Positions 1 through 5,608 of a DNA stretch of 8,693 bases are shown here, in pieces. Position 1 is the stretch's first letter; every line of letters begins with the position of its first letter. A program made the position numbers and the translations under genes. Origin of the DNA: Candidatus Daviesbacteria bacterium RIFCSPLOWO2_02_FULL_41_8 (GTDB taxonomy: Bacteria; Patescibacteriota; Microgenomatia; Daviesbacterales; UBA10151); NCBI GenBank assembly GCA_001777455.1, contig MFDZ01000020.1, positions 1-8,693 of the forward strand. Reading direction: 5' to 3'. The notes beneath the pieces are model-generated. The model did no database searches. It saw nothing but the letters and a program-made list of their open reading frames with translations, and had not been told where the DNA came from.

Positions 1-4
1 TTTT

Positions 5-784
5 ATGCCCAAAAAGGTTAATTTACCGGCAGGTGTTTTCGGAATTGTAGAAGCGGTTGATCAGGAGCGGGGGCAAATAATAATCCGGACTGAAGTTTGC
101 AGAATATATGGTATGCTTGGCTCGGGTCATTTTCGTGAGGGCATACTGCGTATCTTAAGCAGGAAAGACGAACTAATTTCTAAAAGCGGAGTAAAGCCGG
201 AATATGAGGGAAATATATTAGTTGGTGGAAGTTTATATTTAAAAGAAGCGATATCAACGGCTATTTCAATAGGTGTGAGCGGTATTATCACGGGAGGAAT
301 AGATGCGGGAGATTACAGGGCAGTAGCCAGCGGGCGTTTAGTATTTCCGAAAAAAATAGATAATGATGTCGGCATATCAATCGTGGTTTGCGAAGGTTTC
401 GGTTCTATTCCGATAGGAATGGATATTTTTGAAACCCTGCAGAATTTTGAAGGCAAATTCATTCTTATTGACGGAAATAAGTCTTCAGTTATCCTGCCTT
501 CCTTTCTGTCATCCTGTATGGTAAAAATAAAAAGCACTAAACTGCCTGATTTGCCCAAGACCGGTTTTTCGGACACAGACCGGACAACTATAATTTCGGA
601 ACTTAAAATTGGTTTAAAAGTGAGGGTGGTAGGAAATTCTTATTTCGGAGAACAGGGGAAACTTGTGGCCGTTAATGATTCTTTATCTCTGCTGCCGTCC
701 GGTATTTATGATTACCTTGCGACCGTGGAAACGGCAAGGAGAAAAATACAGGTGCCGGTTGCGAATCTTGAGATTATAATGTAA
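5..784 (+). CDS. Conserved hypothetical protein with KOW-like C-terminal domain, possibly 5'-truncated
   Basis: The function is unknown. The central part (about residues 70-165) is a compact alpha/beta region with LVGGSLYLKEA, a glycine-rich GIITGGIDAGD and a VVCEGFGSIPIGMD segment. From memory, this resembles conserved hypothetical proteins of Chloroflexi and candidate phyla, but I could not search. The C-terminus (about 201-258) resembles a KOW/SH3-like barrel: GLKVRVVGNSYFGEQGKLVAV, then a strand-rich end PVANLEII. There is no signal peptide or membrane segment, so it is probably cytoplasmic. The first visible ATG is base 5, but the frame is open to base 2 and no Shine-Dalgarno can be seen. 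The true start may therefore lie outside the window, and homologues I recall are longer at the N-terminus. The stop is 16 bases before ctpA, suggesting co-transcription with the envelope proteases. Confidence 0.7.
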   Translation: MPKKVNLPAGVFGIVEAVDQERGQIIIRTEVCRIYGMLGSGHFREGILRILSRKDELISKSGVKPEYEGNILVGGSLYLKEAISTAISIGVSGIITGGIDAGDYRAVASGRLVFPKKIDNDVGISIVVCEGFGSIPIGMDIFETLQNFEGKFILIDGNKSSVILPSFLSSCMVKIKSTKLPDLPKTGFSDTDRTTIISELKIGLKVRVVGNSYFGEQGKLVAVNDSLSLLPSGIYDYLATVETARRKIQVPVANLEIIM

Positions 785-787
785 GCT

Positions 788-792
788 AGGAG
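788..792 (+). promoter_or_regulatory. Shine-Dalgarno of the S41 protease gene
   Basis: AGGAG sits 8 bases before the ATG at 801, in the short spacer after the hypothetical gene. It fixes the protease start and argues for translation from a shared transcript. Confidence 0.7.
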
Positions 793-800
793 CTTGCTGT

Positions 801-2048
801 ATGGGAGCTTTTTTTCAAATCATCAATATAAAACTAGTTTTAATATTTATCCTGGTTTTTCTGCTCGGTTGGCAGATGGGCCACCGGGATGTTCAAATTA
901 AGTGGGCAACGTACAAACCGACAATTTCCATAGTAGGCAAGGAACCCCCGCAGAAAATTAAGCTTGATTTTGCGCTGTTTTGGGATACCTGGGATCTATT
1001 GTCCCGTTCCTATTTTGACAAGAAAGCAATAGAGCCGACCAAGTTGTTTTATGGGGCGATTTCCGGGATGGTAGCGGCCCTAGGGGATCCTTATACGGTT
1101 TTTCTCCCGCCCGAGCAGCAAAAATTTTCCAAGGAAGAATTAAACGGCAGTTTTGAGGGTGTGGGAATACAGTTGGGATTCAATGAGGCGAAGCCTCCTT
1201 CCGATGGAAGCAAAGATAAAAGATTGGTTGTGATTGCTCCTCTTTCCGGCACTCCGGCCGAGAAAGCGGGGATAAAACCAGGTGATTTAATAATAAAAAT
1301 AGGCGATAAAAATACTACAGGCATGACGCTTCCGGAAGCCGTTAATTTGATCAGGGGAGTAAAGGGAACTCAAGTTGTTCTGACTATATTCAGGGAAGGG
1401 GATACGGATACCAGGCTTTTTACTCTAATACGGGATACAATTATTGTTAAAAGCGTCGAGATTTCCGAAAAGCAAACTAAGTCCGGCAAAAAAGTGGCTG
1501 TTATAAAATTATCACGGTTCGGAGAGCGGACCGATGAGGAATGGAATTCCGTTGTGTCCGAGACAATTTCAGCTAATTCGGAAGCTGTTGTTTTGGATGT
1601 AAGAAACAATCCGGGCGGATTTTTGGAAAGCGCAGTATTTATCGGTTCGGAATTTTTAGAAAGCGGGAATGTGGTACTGCAGGAAAATAGCGACGGACAG
1701 CGAAATTCTTTGACAGTCAATAGGAACGGGAAATTAACTAAGATTCCGCTTGTGGTATTAATTAATAAAGGTTCTGCCTCCGCATCAGAAATCCTGGCCG
1801 GCGCTCTGCAAGACAGAAAAAGGGCGCAACTGGTGGGAGAAAAATCATTTGGAAAAGGGACTATTCAGGAAGCGCAGGACCTCTCGGGTGGGGCAGGAGT
1901 TCACATAACGGTGGCGAAATGGTTGACTCCAAACGGCATGTGGGTAAATGATACACAGGGACTTGAACCGGATGTTAAAATAGATATGGACCAACAGGAT
2001 CAGACGAAAGATCCGCAGTTGGAGAAGGCAATTGAATTACTAGATTGA
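801..2048 (+). CDS. ctpA: S41 family C-terminal processing peptidase (CtpA/Prc type)
   Basis: This is a serine-lysine protease that trims or degrades proteins from their C-termini on the outer face of the membrane. Residues 9-24 form a hydrophobic N-terminal anchor. An N-terminal cap follows (about 55-110, containing ALGDPYTVFLPPEQ), then a PDZ domain (about 115-215, with AEKAGIKPGDLIIKI), then the S41 core (about 230-395). The catalytic residues are visible. GSASASEI at 324-331 places the nucleophile at Ser327, and FGKGTIQ gives Lys352 (25 residues on) and Gln356, the spacing known from CtpB. The strand motif VVLDVRNNPGG is at 263-273. The length (415) is normal for the family. The start is supported by an AGGAG. 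The TGA stop abuts the htrA start, so the two proteases are likely translated together. The substrate is not evident. Confidence 0.95.
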   Translation: MGAFFQIINIKLVLIFILVFLLGWQMGHRDVQIKWATYKPTISIVGKEPPQKIKLDFALFWDTWDLLSRSYFDKKAIEPTKLFYGAISGMVAALGDPYTVFLPPEQQKFSKEELNGSFEGVGIQLGFNEAKPPSDGSKDKRLVVIAPLSGTPAEKAGIKPGDLIIKIGDKNTTGMTLPEAVNLIRGVKGTQVVLTIFREGDTDTRLFTLIRDTIIVKSVEISEKQTKSGKKVAVIKLSRFGERTDEEWNSVVSETISANSEAVVLDVRNNPGGFLESAVFIGSEFLESGNVVLQENSDGQRNSLTVNRNGKLTKIPLVVLINKGSASASEILAGALQDRKRAQLVGEKSFGKGTIQEAQDLSGGAGVHITVAKWLTPNGMWVNDTQGLEPDVKIDMDQQDQTKDPQLEKAIELLD

Positions 2049-2050
2049 TT

Positions 2051-3172
2051 ATGGAATCAAAACTGCCAAAACTAAATATTACCGGCTTGGTTCTTGCCAC
2101 CCTTTTAGGGGTGGCGGTGGCTGTTGGGGTTTATCAGGCTCAAGTCAGAGGATTGATTCCTAGGATTTCCGGTAGTTTTCCTAAACCGGAAACCCGGGAA
2201 ACCCGAACAATTATTCAGGAAGAAAATGCGGTTGTTTCCGCTGTGGAAAATGCCTCCCCCTCAGTAGTAGCGATCGGAGCAACTACCCGGATTCTTAATC
2301 CTTTTGACCCGTTTTCCGCTCCAAAGAGTCAAAATTCAACTATCGGAACCGGTTTTGTTGTTTCAGACAAAGGCATCATTGTCACAAACAAGCATGTAGT
2401 CAGTGATCCGGATACCAAATATAACGTAGTGACTAAAGACGGTAATAAATATGAAGTGCGGAAGATTTACCGTGATCCGGTGCTGGATTTGGCAATAGTA
2501 CAAATTGACGCAAGTAATTTAAAGGTTTTAGAGTTGGGTGATTCCTCAAAGATAAAAGTGGGTCAAACAGTTATTGCTATAGGAAATGCTTTGGGTAAGT
2601 TTACCAATACGGTTACAACCGGTGTGATTTCCGGTCTGGGGAGAAGGGTAGTGGCAGGTGATCCGTTTTCCGGGTCAGAGGAATCCCTGGATGATCTGAT
2701 TCAAACAGATGCCGCTATTAATCCCGGAAATTCCGGCGGGCCACTTTTAAATTCTGCCGGTCAGGTAATTGGCGTTAATGTAGCAACCACCGAAGGAGCG
2801 CAAAATATCGGCTTTGCCATCCCGATTAATTCGGTTAAAAAAATCACGGATGAGTTTATCCGGACAGGTTCGGTGTCCCGGCCATTTTTAGGAGTAAGTT
2901 ACAGATTTCTTTCCAAAGACATAGCTATCATGTATGAAATGCCGCCCGGCGCTTATATTCAGGATGTGGTGCCGGACTCCTCTGCCGATCAAGCCGGCAT
3001 AAAGCAGGGTGATGTAATTACCAAAGTAGATGGCCAGGCAGTGGATTCGGAAAAAAAGATTTCCGAAACAATTTCCAATAAGAAAATCGGGGACAGGTTG
3101 GATTTGACTGTCTGGAATGATAGTAAGGAAAGATCAGTGACAGCTACGTTGCAAGAGTTGCCTAACCAGTAG
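2051..3172 (+). CDS. htrA: HtrA/DegP-type trypsin-like serine protease with one PDZ domain
   Basis: This is an envelope protease or chaperone that degrades misfolded proteins. An uncleaved-looking N-terminal membrane segment lies at about residues 9-29. The chymotrypsin fold follows (about 55-265), with the triad His115 (TNKHVV), Asp146 (DPVLDLAIVQ) and Ser228 (NPGNSGGP). One PDZ domain follows at about 280-370 (QAGIKQGDVITKVDG). The single PDZ and membrane anchor fit the DegS/HtrA architecture more than periplasmic DegP. The start is uncertain. TTG at 2045 would overlap the ctpA stop by four bases, while ATG at 2051 begins two bases after it. I prefer the ATG, although neither has a well-placed Shine-Dalgarno. 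The gene ends 11 bases inside the convergent prmC. A short duplicated ETRETR occurs after the anchor. Confidence 0.95.
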   Translation: MESKLPKLNITGLVLATLLGVAVAVGVYQAQVRGLIPRISGSFPKPETRETRTIIQEENAVVSAVENASPSVVAIGATTRILNPFDPFSAPKSQNSTIGTGFVVSDKGIIVTNKHVVSDPDTKYNVVTKDGNKYEVRKIYRDPVLDLAIVQIDASNLKVLELGDSSKIKVGQTVIAIGNALGKFTNTVTTGVISGLGRRVVAGDPFSGSEESLDDLIQTDAAINPGNSGGPLLNSAGQVIGVNVATTEGAQNIGFAIPINSVKKITDEFIRTGSVSRPFLGVSYRFLSKDIAIMYEMPPGAYIQDVVPDSSADQAGIKQGDVITKVDGQAVDSEKKISETISNKKIGDRLDLTVWNDSKERSVTATLQELPNQ

Positions 3173-3995
3173 AGTGTTTAATAATTAATATCCTTTGTTT
3201 GTGAGCCAGATCTGTTTTAACTTCCACCTTTGCCTTCGGAAAGTATTTTTGGGCAACGTTCCCGGCCAGTTCTCCGTGAGTGTAGTCAATTTCTCCCACG
3301 AAAATTTTCAATTTTCTGCCTTCGCCAAGGCTTCGGCGGGCAAGCCAATTTTTCTCTTTAAGCTGCTGGAATAATTTTCTATAAAGTTCAAAGCCGTCTT
3401 CGCCGCCGTCTAGGGCTACAAGTGGTTCAAAGTCTTTGACGGAGGAATCCAGGTAGGGAATCCGGGCAGAGGGGATATAGGGCAGGTTAGTAACTATGAT
3501 TAAATTGTCATCCCCGCGTAGGCGGGGATCCAATTCCGACCGTGACTTTATTAATTGGATTCCTGCATTCGCAGGAATGACATTGGAAAGTAAGTCGCTT
3601 TGGAGGAAGGTAATTTTATCTTCTACTCCATGTAGTTTAGCATTTTGTCTGGCTACTTTTAAGGCTTTTGCGGAAACATCAGTGGCAATAATATTTACCT
3701 TGACACCCTTGGGGTGGAGGATCAAATTTTTGGCGATAGAGATGGCAATGTTGCCGGCACCGGTACCCAGGTCGAGAAGGACAAGAGTTGGTAGTTCGTA
3801 GTTAGTAGTATGTAGTTGGGAAAGAAATCGCAAAACTTCGTCTACCAACAACTCAGTTTCCGGGCGGGGGATGAGGACATCAGGCGTGACTTTAAATTTA
3901 AGCTTGTAAAATTCCACATATCCTTTGATGTACGCATGAGGGATATCCTTTGGAAATTTAGACTGTAATTTTATTTTAGGTGGATAGTCGTTCAT
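3162..3995 (-). CDS. prmC: Release factor glutamine methyltransferase PrmC (HemK)
   Basis: PrmC uses S-adenosylmethionine to N5-methylate the glutamine of the GGQ loop in release factors. Visible motifs are AYIKGYVEFY (21-30), LIPRPETE (41-48), the SAM-binding loop DLGTGAG (75-81), and NLPY (170-173), a variant of the catalytic NPPY that binds the substrate glutamine. The usual helical N-terminal domain is mostly missing: about 40 residues precede IPRPETE, against roughly 100 in E. coli. The total of 277 is near normal only because of added segments: residues 60-69 (heptamer repeat), 139-163 (palindromic element) and about 218-227 (second palindromic block). All keep the frame, and all lie in loops between core motifs, so the enzyme may still fold. 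The ATG overlaps the stop of a small upstream ORF (ATGA), with no clear Shine-Dalgarno. The gene follows prfA, its substrate gene. Confidence 0.93.
   Translation of the reverse strand: MNDYPPKIKLQSKFPKDIPHAYIKGYVEFYKLKFKVTPDVLIPRPETELLVDEVLRFLSQLHTTNYELPTLVLLDLGTGAGNIAISIAKNLILHPKGVKVNIIATDVSAKALKVARQNAKLHGVEDKITFLQSDLLSNVIPANAGIQLIKSRSELDPRLRGDDNLIIVTNLPYIPSARIPYLDSSVKDFEPLVALDGGEDGFELYRKLFQQLKEKNWLARRSLGEGRKLKIFVGEIDYTHGELAGNVAQKYFPKAKVEVKTDLAHKQRILIIKHSTG
3316..3342 (-). repeat. Short palindromic repeat block inside prmC
   Basis: On the plus strand this block reads CTGCCTTCGCCAAGG followed by CTTCGGCGGGCA, with a small hairpin GCCTT-CGCC-AAGGC at 3318-3331. It is GC-rich against its surroundings and looks like a dispersed repeat often seen in candidate-phylum genomes (from memory). 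It encodes ARRSLGEGR in prmC, between the helix ending LKEKN and the strand KLKIFVGE, where the family normally has only a short turn. Confidence 0.55.
3507..3581. repeat. 75-base two-hairpin palindromic element inserted in frame in prmC
   Basis: The ends are GTCAT (3507-3511) and ATGAC (3577-3581). Two perfect 8-bp hairpins lie inside. One is ATCCCCGC-GTAG-GCGGGGAT at 3510-3529. The other is ATTCCTGC-ATTC-GCAGGAAT at 3559-3578. A further CCAATT/AATTGG pair (3530-3535 and 3553-3558) joins the two arms. ATT flanks both sides (3504-3506 and 3582-3584), a possible 3-bp target duplication. The element is exactly 25 codons in the prmC frame (residues 139-163, VIPANAGIQ to LDPRLRGDD) and contains no stop. 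It belongs to the same class as the intergenic element at 5041-5123, which shares the ATTCCTGC/GCAGGAAT hairpin. Confidence 0.85.
3791..3818 (+). repeat. Four tandem copies of a GTAGTTN heptamer inside prmC
   Basis: The units are GTAGTTC, GTAGTTA, GTAGTAT and GTAGTTG, back to back with a strict 7-base period. They encode residues 60-69 of PrmC, within QLHTTNYELPT, just before the strand leading into the SAM-binding loop. Because 7 is not a multiple of 3, gain or loss of a single unit would break the gene. Confidence 0.7.
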
Positions 3996-4078
3996 ATTTT
4001 TAAGGTATGAATTTTGAAATCTCGCTTCGCTCGATTATAGAATTCAACATAGCCTTTTTGGTACTGGATAGGCTTCAT
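3992..4078 (-). pseudogene. 28-codon relic resembling the PrmC N-terminal motif
   Basis: A short frame starts 13 bases after the prfA stop and ends in TGA overlapping the prmC start as ATGA. Its peptide contains KPIQYQKGYVEFY. This matches both the general PrmC signature and the neighbouring prmC segment AYIKGYVEFY; KGYVEFY is identical, and four of those seven codons differ only synonymously. The similarity continues weakly as DFKI against KFKV. Between these lies NRAKR, partly encoded by CTCGCTTCGCTCG (4021-4033), a core also seen in dispersed repeats here. No Shine-Dalgarno is present. The best reading is a decayed partial copy of prmC. A coupled leader peptide is a weaker alternative. Confidence 0.5.
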
Positions 4079-4096
4079 TAGAAATTAGAAATTAAA
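4077..4096 (+). repeat. ATTAGAA heptamer repeat at the prfA/prmC junction
   Basis: Two exact ATTAGAA units (4077-4090) and a partial third (ATTAAA) lie across the prfA stop and the start of the small relic. The same unit occurs in three copies at 5581-5601. Confidence 0.6.
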
Positions 4097-5024
4097 TACT
4101 GGTTGTCTTCAATGTCTTAACAATATCTCCCATATCTCCTTCCAAAATCCGGTCCAGATTGTGCCATGATTTATTGATCCGGTGGTCAGTAATTCTATTT
4201 TGAGGGAAATTGTAGGTTCTGATTTTTTCCGACCGCTCTCCGGATCCCACTTGGGCGGCTCTTTGGGCTTCGATATTACCAACTTTTTGTTGTTGTTCAA
4301 TTTCCCAGATCTTGGCCCGCAGAAGCGACAGGGCATTTTCCCTGTTTTGTAGCTGCGACCGTTCGGTTTGGGCCGTGACAGTGATCCCTGTGGGGATATG
4401 TTTTAATCTGACGGCGGTGGAAACTTTATTAACATTTTGCCCGCCGGCTCCACCTGAGCGGAAAGCTTCAAATTCAATGTCGGACGGATTGATAATCACC
4501 TGAGTTCTGTTAACTTCCGGAAGCACTGCCACTGTGGCGGTTGAAGTATGAATTCTGCCGGAAGATTCCGTCGCGGGTACCCGTTGCACTCTGTGCACGC
4601 CGGATTCAAACTTTAGATTGTTGTATGCATCTTTGCCGGTGATTTTAAGTACCAATTCTTTTATTTGTCCTAAGTTGCCTTCGGATCTGTTTAGCTCTTC
4701 GATTTTCCACTTTGAATTTTGGGCAAACCTGGTATACATCCTAGTCAAGTCTCCGGCAAAAAGCCCGGCCTCGTCTCCTCCGGCGGCAGAACGGATTTCC
4801 AAAATAGCAATATTGGGATTGATTCCTTGATTTTCCACCTCGAAGGTGGGCCCTGACTCCTTCGAGGTGTTTTGGGTTGACGCCTCAAGCTCTACCTTTT
4901 GCTTCTCAAGCTCGGAAATCTCCTCTTTTGCCAGTTCAGCCATTTCAAGATCTTCCAACAAGGGCTTAATATCGGCAATCCGCTTGTCAATTTGTTCAAT
5001 CTGTTCTTTTAAGTAATCGTTCAT
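4092..5024 (-). CDS. prfA: Peptide chain release factor 1 (RF1)
   Basis: RF1 reads UAA and UAG in the ribosomal A site and triggers peptide release. The codon-recognition tripeptide PAT is at 150-152 ([14 protein letters not shown]), which marks RF1 rather than RF2. The catalytic GGQ is at 194-196 ([10 protein letters not shown]); Gln196 is the expected PrmC target. I take the start at the ATG at 5024 ([11 protein letters not shown]). A longer in-frame ATG at 5045 would run through the TATAAT box and adds only MTGYNTH. At 310 residues it is about 45-50 shorter than the E. coli protein, the loss being in the N-terminal helical domain. Residues 52-63 are encoded by a palindrome and lie in the linker before the conserved [13 protein letters not shown] segment. 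There is no Shine-Dalgarno. The gene lies between rpmE and prmC. Confidence 0.96.
   Translation of the reverse strand: MNDYLKEQIEQIDKRIADIKPLLEDLEMAELAKEEISELEKQKVELEASTQNTSKESGPTFEVENQGINPNIAILEIRSAAGGDEAGLFAGDLTRMYTRFAQNSKWKIEELNRSEGNLGQIKELVLKITGKDAYNNLKFESGVHRVQRVPATESSGRIHTSTATVAVLPEVNRTQVIINPSDIEFEAFRSGGAGGQNVNKVSTAVRLKHIPTGITVTAQTERSQLQNRENALSLLRAKIWEIEQQQKVGNIEAQRAAQVGSGERSEKIRTYNFPQNRITDHRINKSWHNLDRILEGDMGDIVKTLKTTSI
4836..4869. repeat. Perfect 11-bp inverted repeat inside prfA
   Basis: CACCTCGAAGG (4836-4846) pairs perfectly with CCTTCGAGGTG (4859-4869) around a 12-base loop. On the minus strand it encodes [12 protein letters not shown], residues 52-63 of RF1, in the variable linker after the N-terminal coiled coil. 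It looks like a dispersed palindrome tolerated in frame rather than a conserved part of RF1. Confidence 0.7.
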
Positions 5025-5030
5025 ATGAGT

Positions 5031-5036
5031 ATTATA
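5031..5036 (-). promoter_or_regulatory. Candidate -10 box of prfA (near-leaderless start)
   Basis: A perfect TATAAT on the minus strand ends 6 bases before the prfA ATG. Transcription from it would begin at or next to the start codon. No good -35 hexamer is seen at 16-18 bases. That region falls within the palindromic element at 5041-5123, which ends 4 bases upstream of the box. Confidence 0.45.
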
Positions 5037-5040
5037 CCCC

Positions 5041-5123
5041 GTCATTCCTGCGAAAGCAGGAATCTATATGGATTCCGTATAAGCAGAGCTTGCGAGCTGA
5101 TCGCTCTTCAAGTACGGAATGAC
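5041..5123. repeat. 83-base palindromic element between rpmE and prfA
   Basis: The ends are GTCATTCC and GGAATGAC. One hairpin is ATTCCTGC-GAAA-GCAGGAAT (5044-5063). A second pairs ATTCCGTA (5072-5079) with TACGGAAT (5113-5120) around an AGAGC/GCTCT inner pair. It fills most of the 106-base gap. The first hairpin has the same stem as the one in the prmC insert. No coding potential is evident. Confidence 0.8.
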
Positions 5124-5130
5124 AAAGTAT

Positions 5131-5457
5131 CTAAGAAGAAACTTGCTTGCGGGCCTGCAGGAGTAAATCCTTGAGGGTTGGCCGATCTTTCTTTTTATCT
5201 TCAACTCTTAATTTTCTGGCTTCTAAAATCTTTTTTCTTTCTTCCTGCTTAACCTTGGAAACTTCGGTCTTTTTGATAAACCGGTCAACCTGACCCAGTG
5301 TGTCAACAAATTTTTGCTGGCCAGTAAAAAACGGATGACACATACTACAAATTTCCACGCGGATAGCCGGCAAAGTTGAGCCGGTTTGAAAAGTTGCCCC
5401 GCAAGCACAAGTTACTTGCGCCTCAGGATACCATTGTGGATGGATATTTAGTTTCAT
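5131..5457 (-). CDS. rpmE: 50S ribosomal protein bL31 with a basic C-terminal extension
   Basis: bL31 bridges the large and small ribosomal subunits. This copy has the zinc-binding form: Cys17 and Cys19 (TCACG) with Cys37 and Cys40 ([11 protein letters not shown]), almost exactly at the E. coli positions. The conserved body runs to about residue 65 ([15 protein letters not shown]). The last 40 or so residues are an added, highly charged lysine-rich tail with predicted helix ([15 protein letters not shown]), making it 108 residues against the usual 70 or so. The tail may contact rRNA; its role is unknown. The zinc-binding cysteines suggest this is not the zinc-independent paralogue. There is no Shine-Dalgarno, and a promoter lies directly upstream. 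It heads the rpmE-prfA-prmC group. Confidence 0.95.
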   Translation of the reverse strand: MKLNIHPQWYPEAQVTCACGATFQTGSTLPAIRVEICSMCHPFFTGQQKFVDTLGQVDRFIKKTEVSKVKQEERKKILEARKLRVEDKKKDRPTLKDLLLQARKQVSS

Positions 5458-5466
5458 GATGATGGG

Positions 5467-5495
5467 ATTATACCAAAGATGGGTTCAAATCGCAA
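5467..5495 (-). promoter_or_regulatory. Sigma-70-type promoter of rpmE, probably leaderless
   Basis: On the minus strand, TTGCGA (5490-5495, four of six matches to TTGACA) and a perfect TATAAT (5467-5472) are separated by 17 bases. The box ends 9 bases before the ATG at 5457. The predicted transcript start is therefore within about 3 bases of the start codon, with no room for a Shine-Dalgarno. Confidence 0.6.
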
Positions 5496-5547
5496 AACTT
5501 ATTTTTAAAATAATTAACTTGAGTAATTTTAAATTTGAAATTCTAAA

Positions 5548-5604
5548 TTTTTAATGAATTTTTAATGAATTAATTTTAAAATTAGAAATTAGAAATTAGA
5601 AATT
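5548..5604. repeat. AT-rich simple repeats between eamA and rpmE
   Basis: Two overlapping copies of TTTTTAATGAATT (5548-5571, 11-base period) are followed by three exact ATTAGAA heptamers (5581-5601). This is the AT-rich part of the 151-base gap between rpmE and the transporter gene. No gene and no clear terminator hairpin is seen in that gap. Confidence 0.6.
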
Positions 5605-5608
5605 TCAT

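Noticed and set aside
313..576. Open frames antisense to the larger genes, such as minus-strand 313-576 and 1370-1720 and plus-strand 7266-7613
   Set aside because: Each lies wholly within a recognised gene on the other strand, shows no family motif, and has no Shine-Dalgarno.
3172..3200. A bidirectional terminator between htrA and prmC
   Set aside because: The two genes overlap by 11 bases, and no GC-rich hairpin with a T-run is seen there.
3507..3581. CRISPR array or tRNA-like structure from the hairpins
   Set aside because: The hairpins are isolated, unequal and not separated by uniform spacers. No tRNA loops or CCA end are present.
3496..3801. Plus-strand frame with SPRRRGSNSD and IPAFAGMT
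   Set aside because: This is the palindromic element read on the other strand inside prmC. Such peptides are a known annotation artefact of dispersed repeats.
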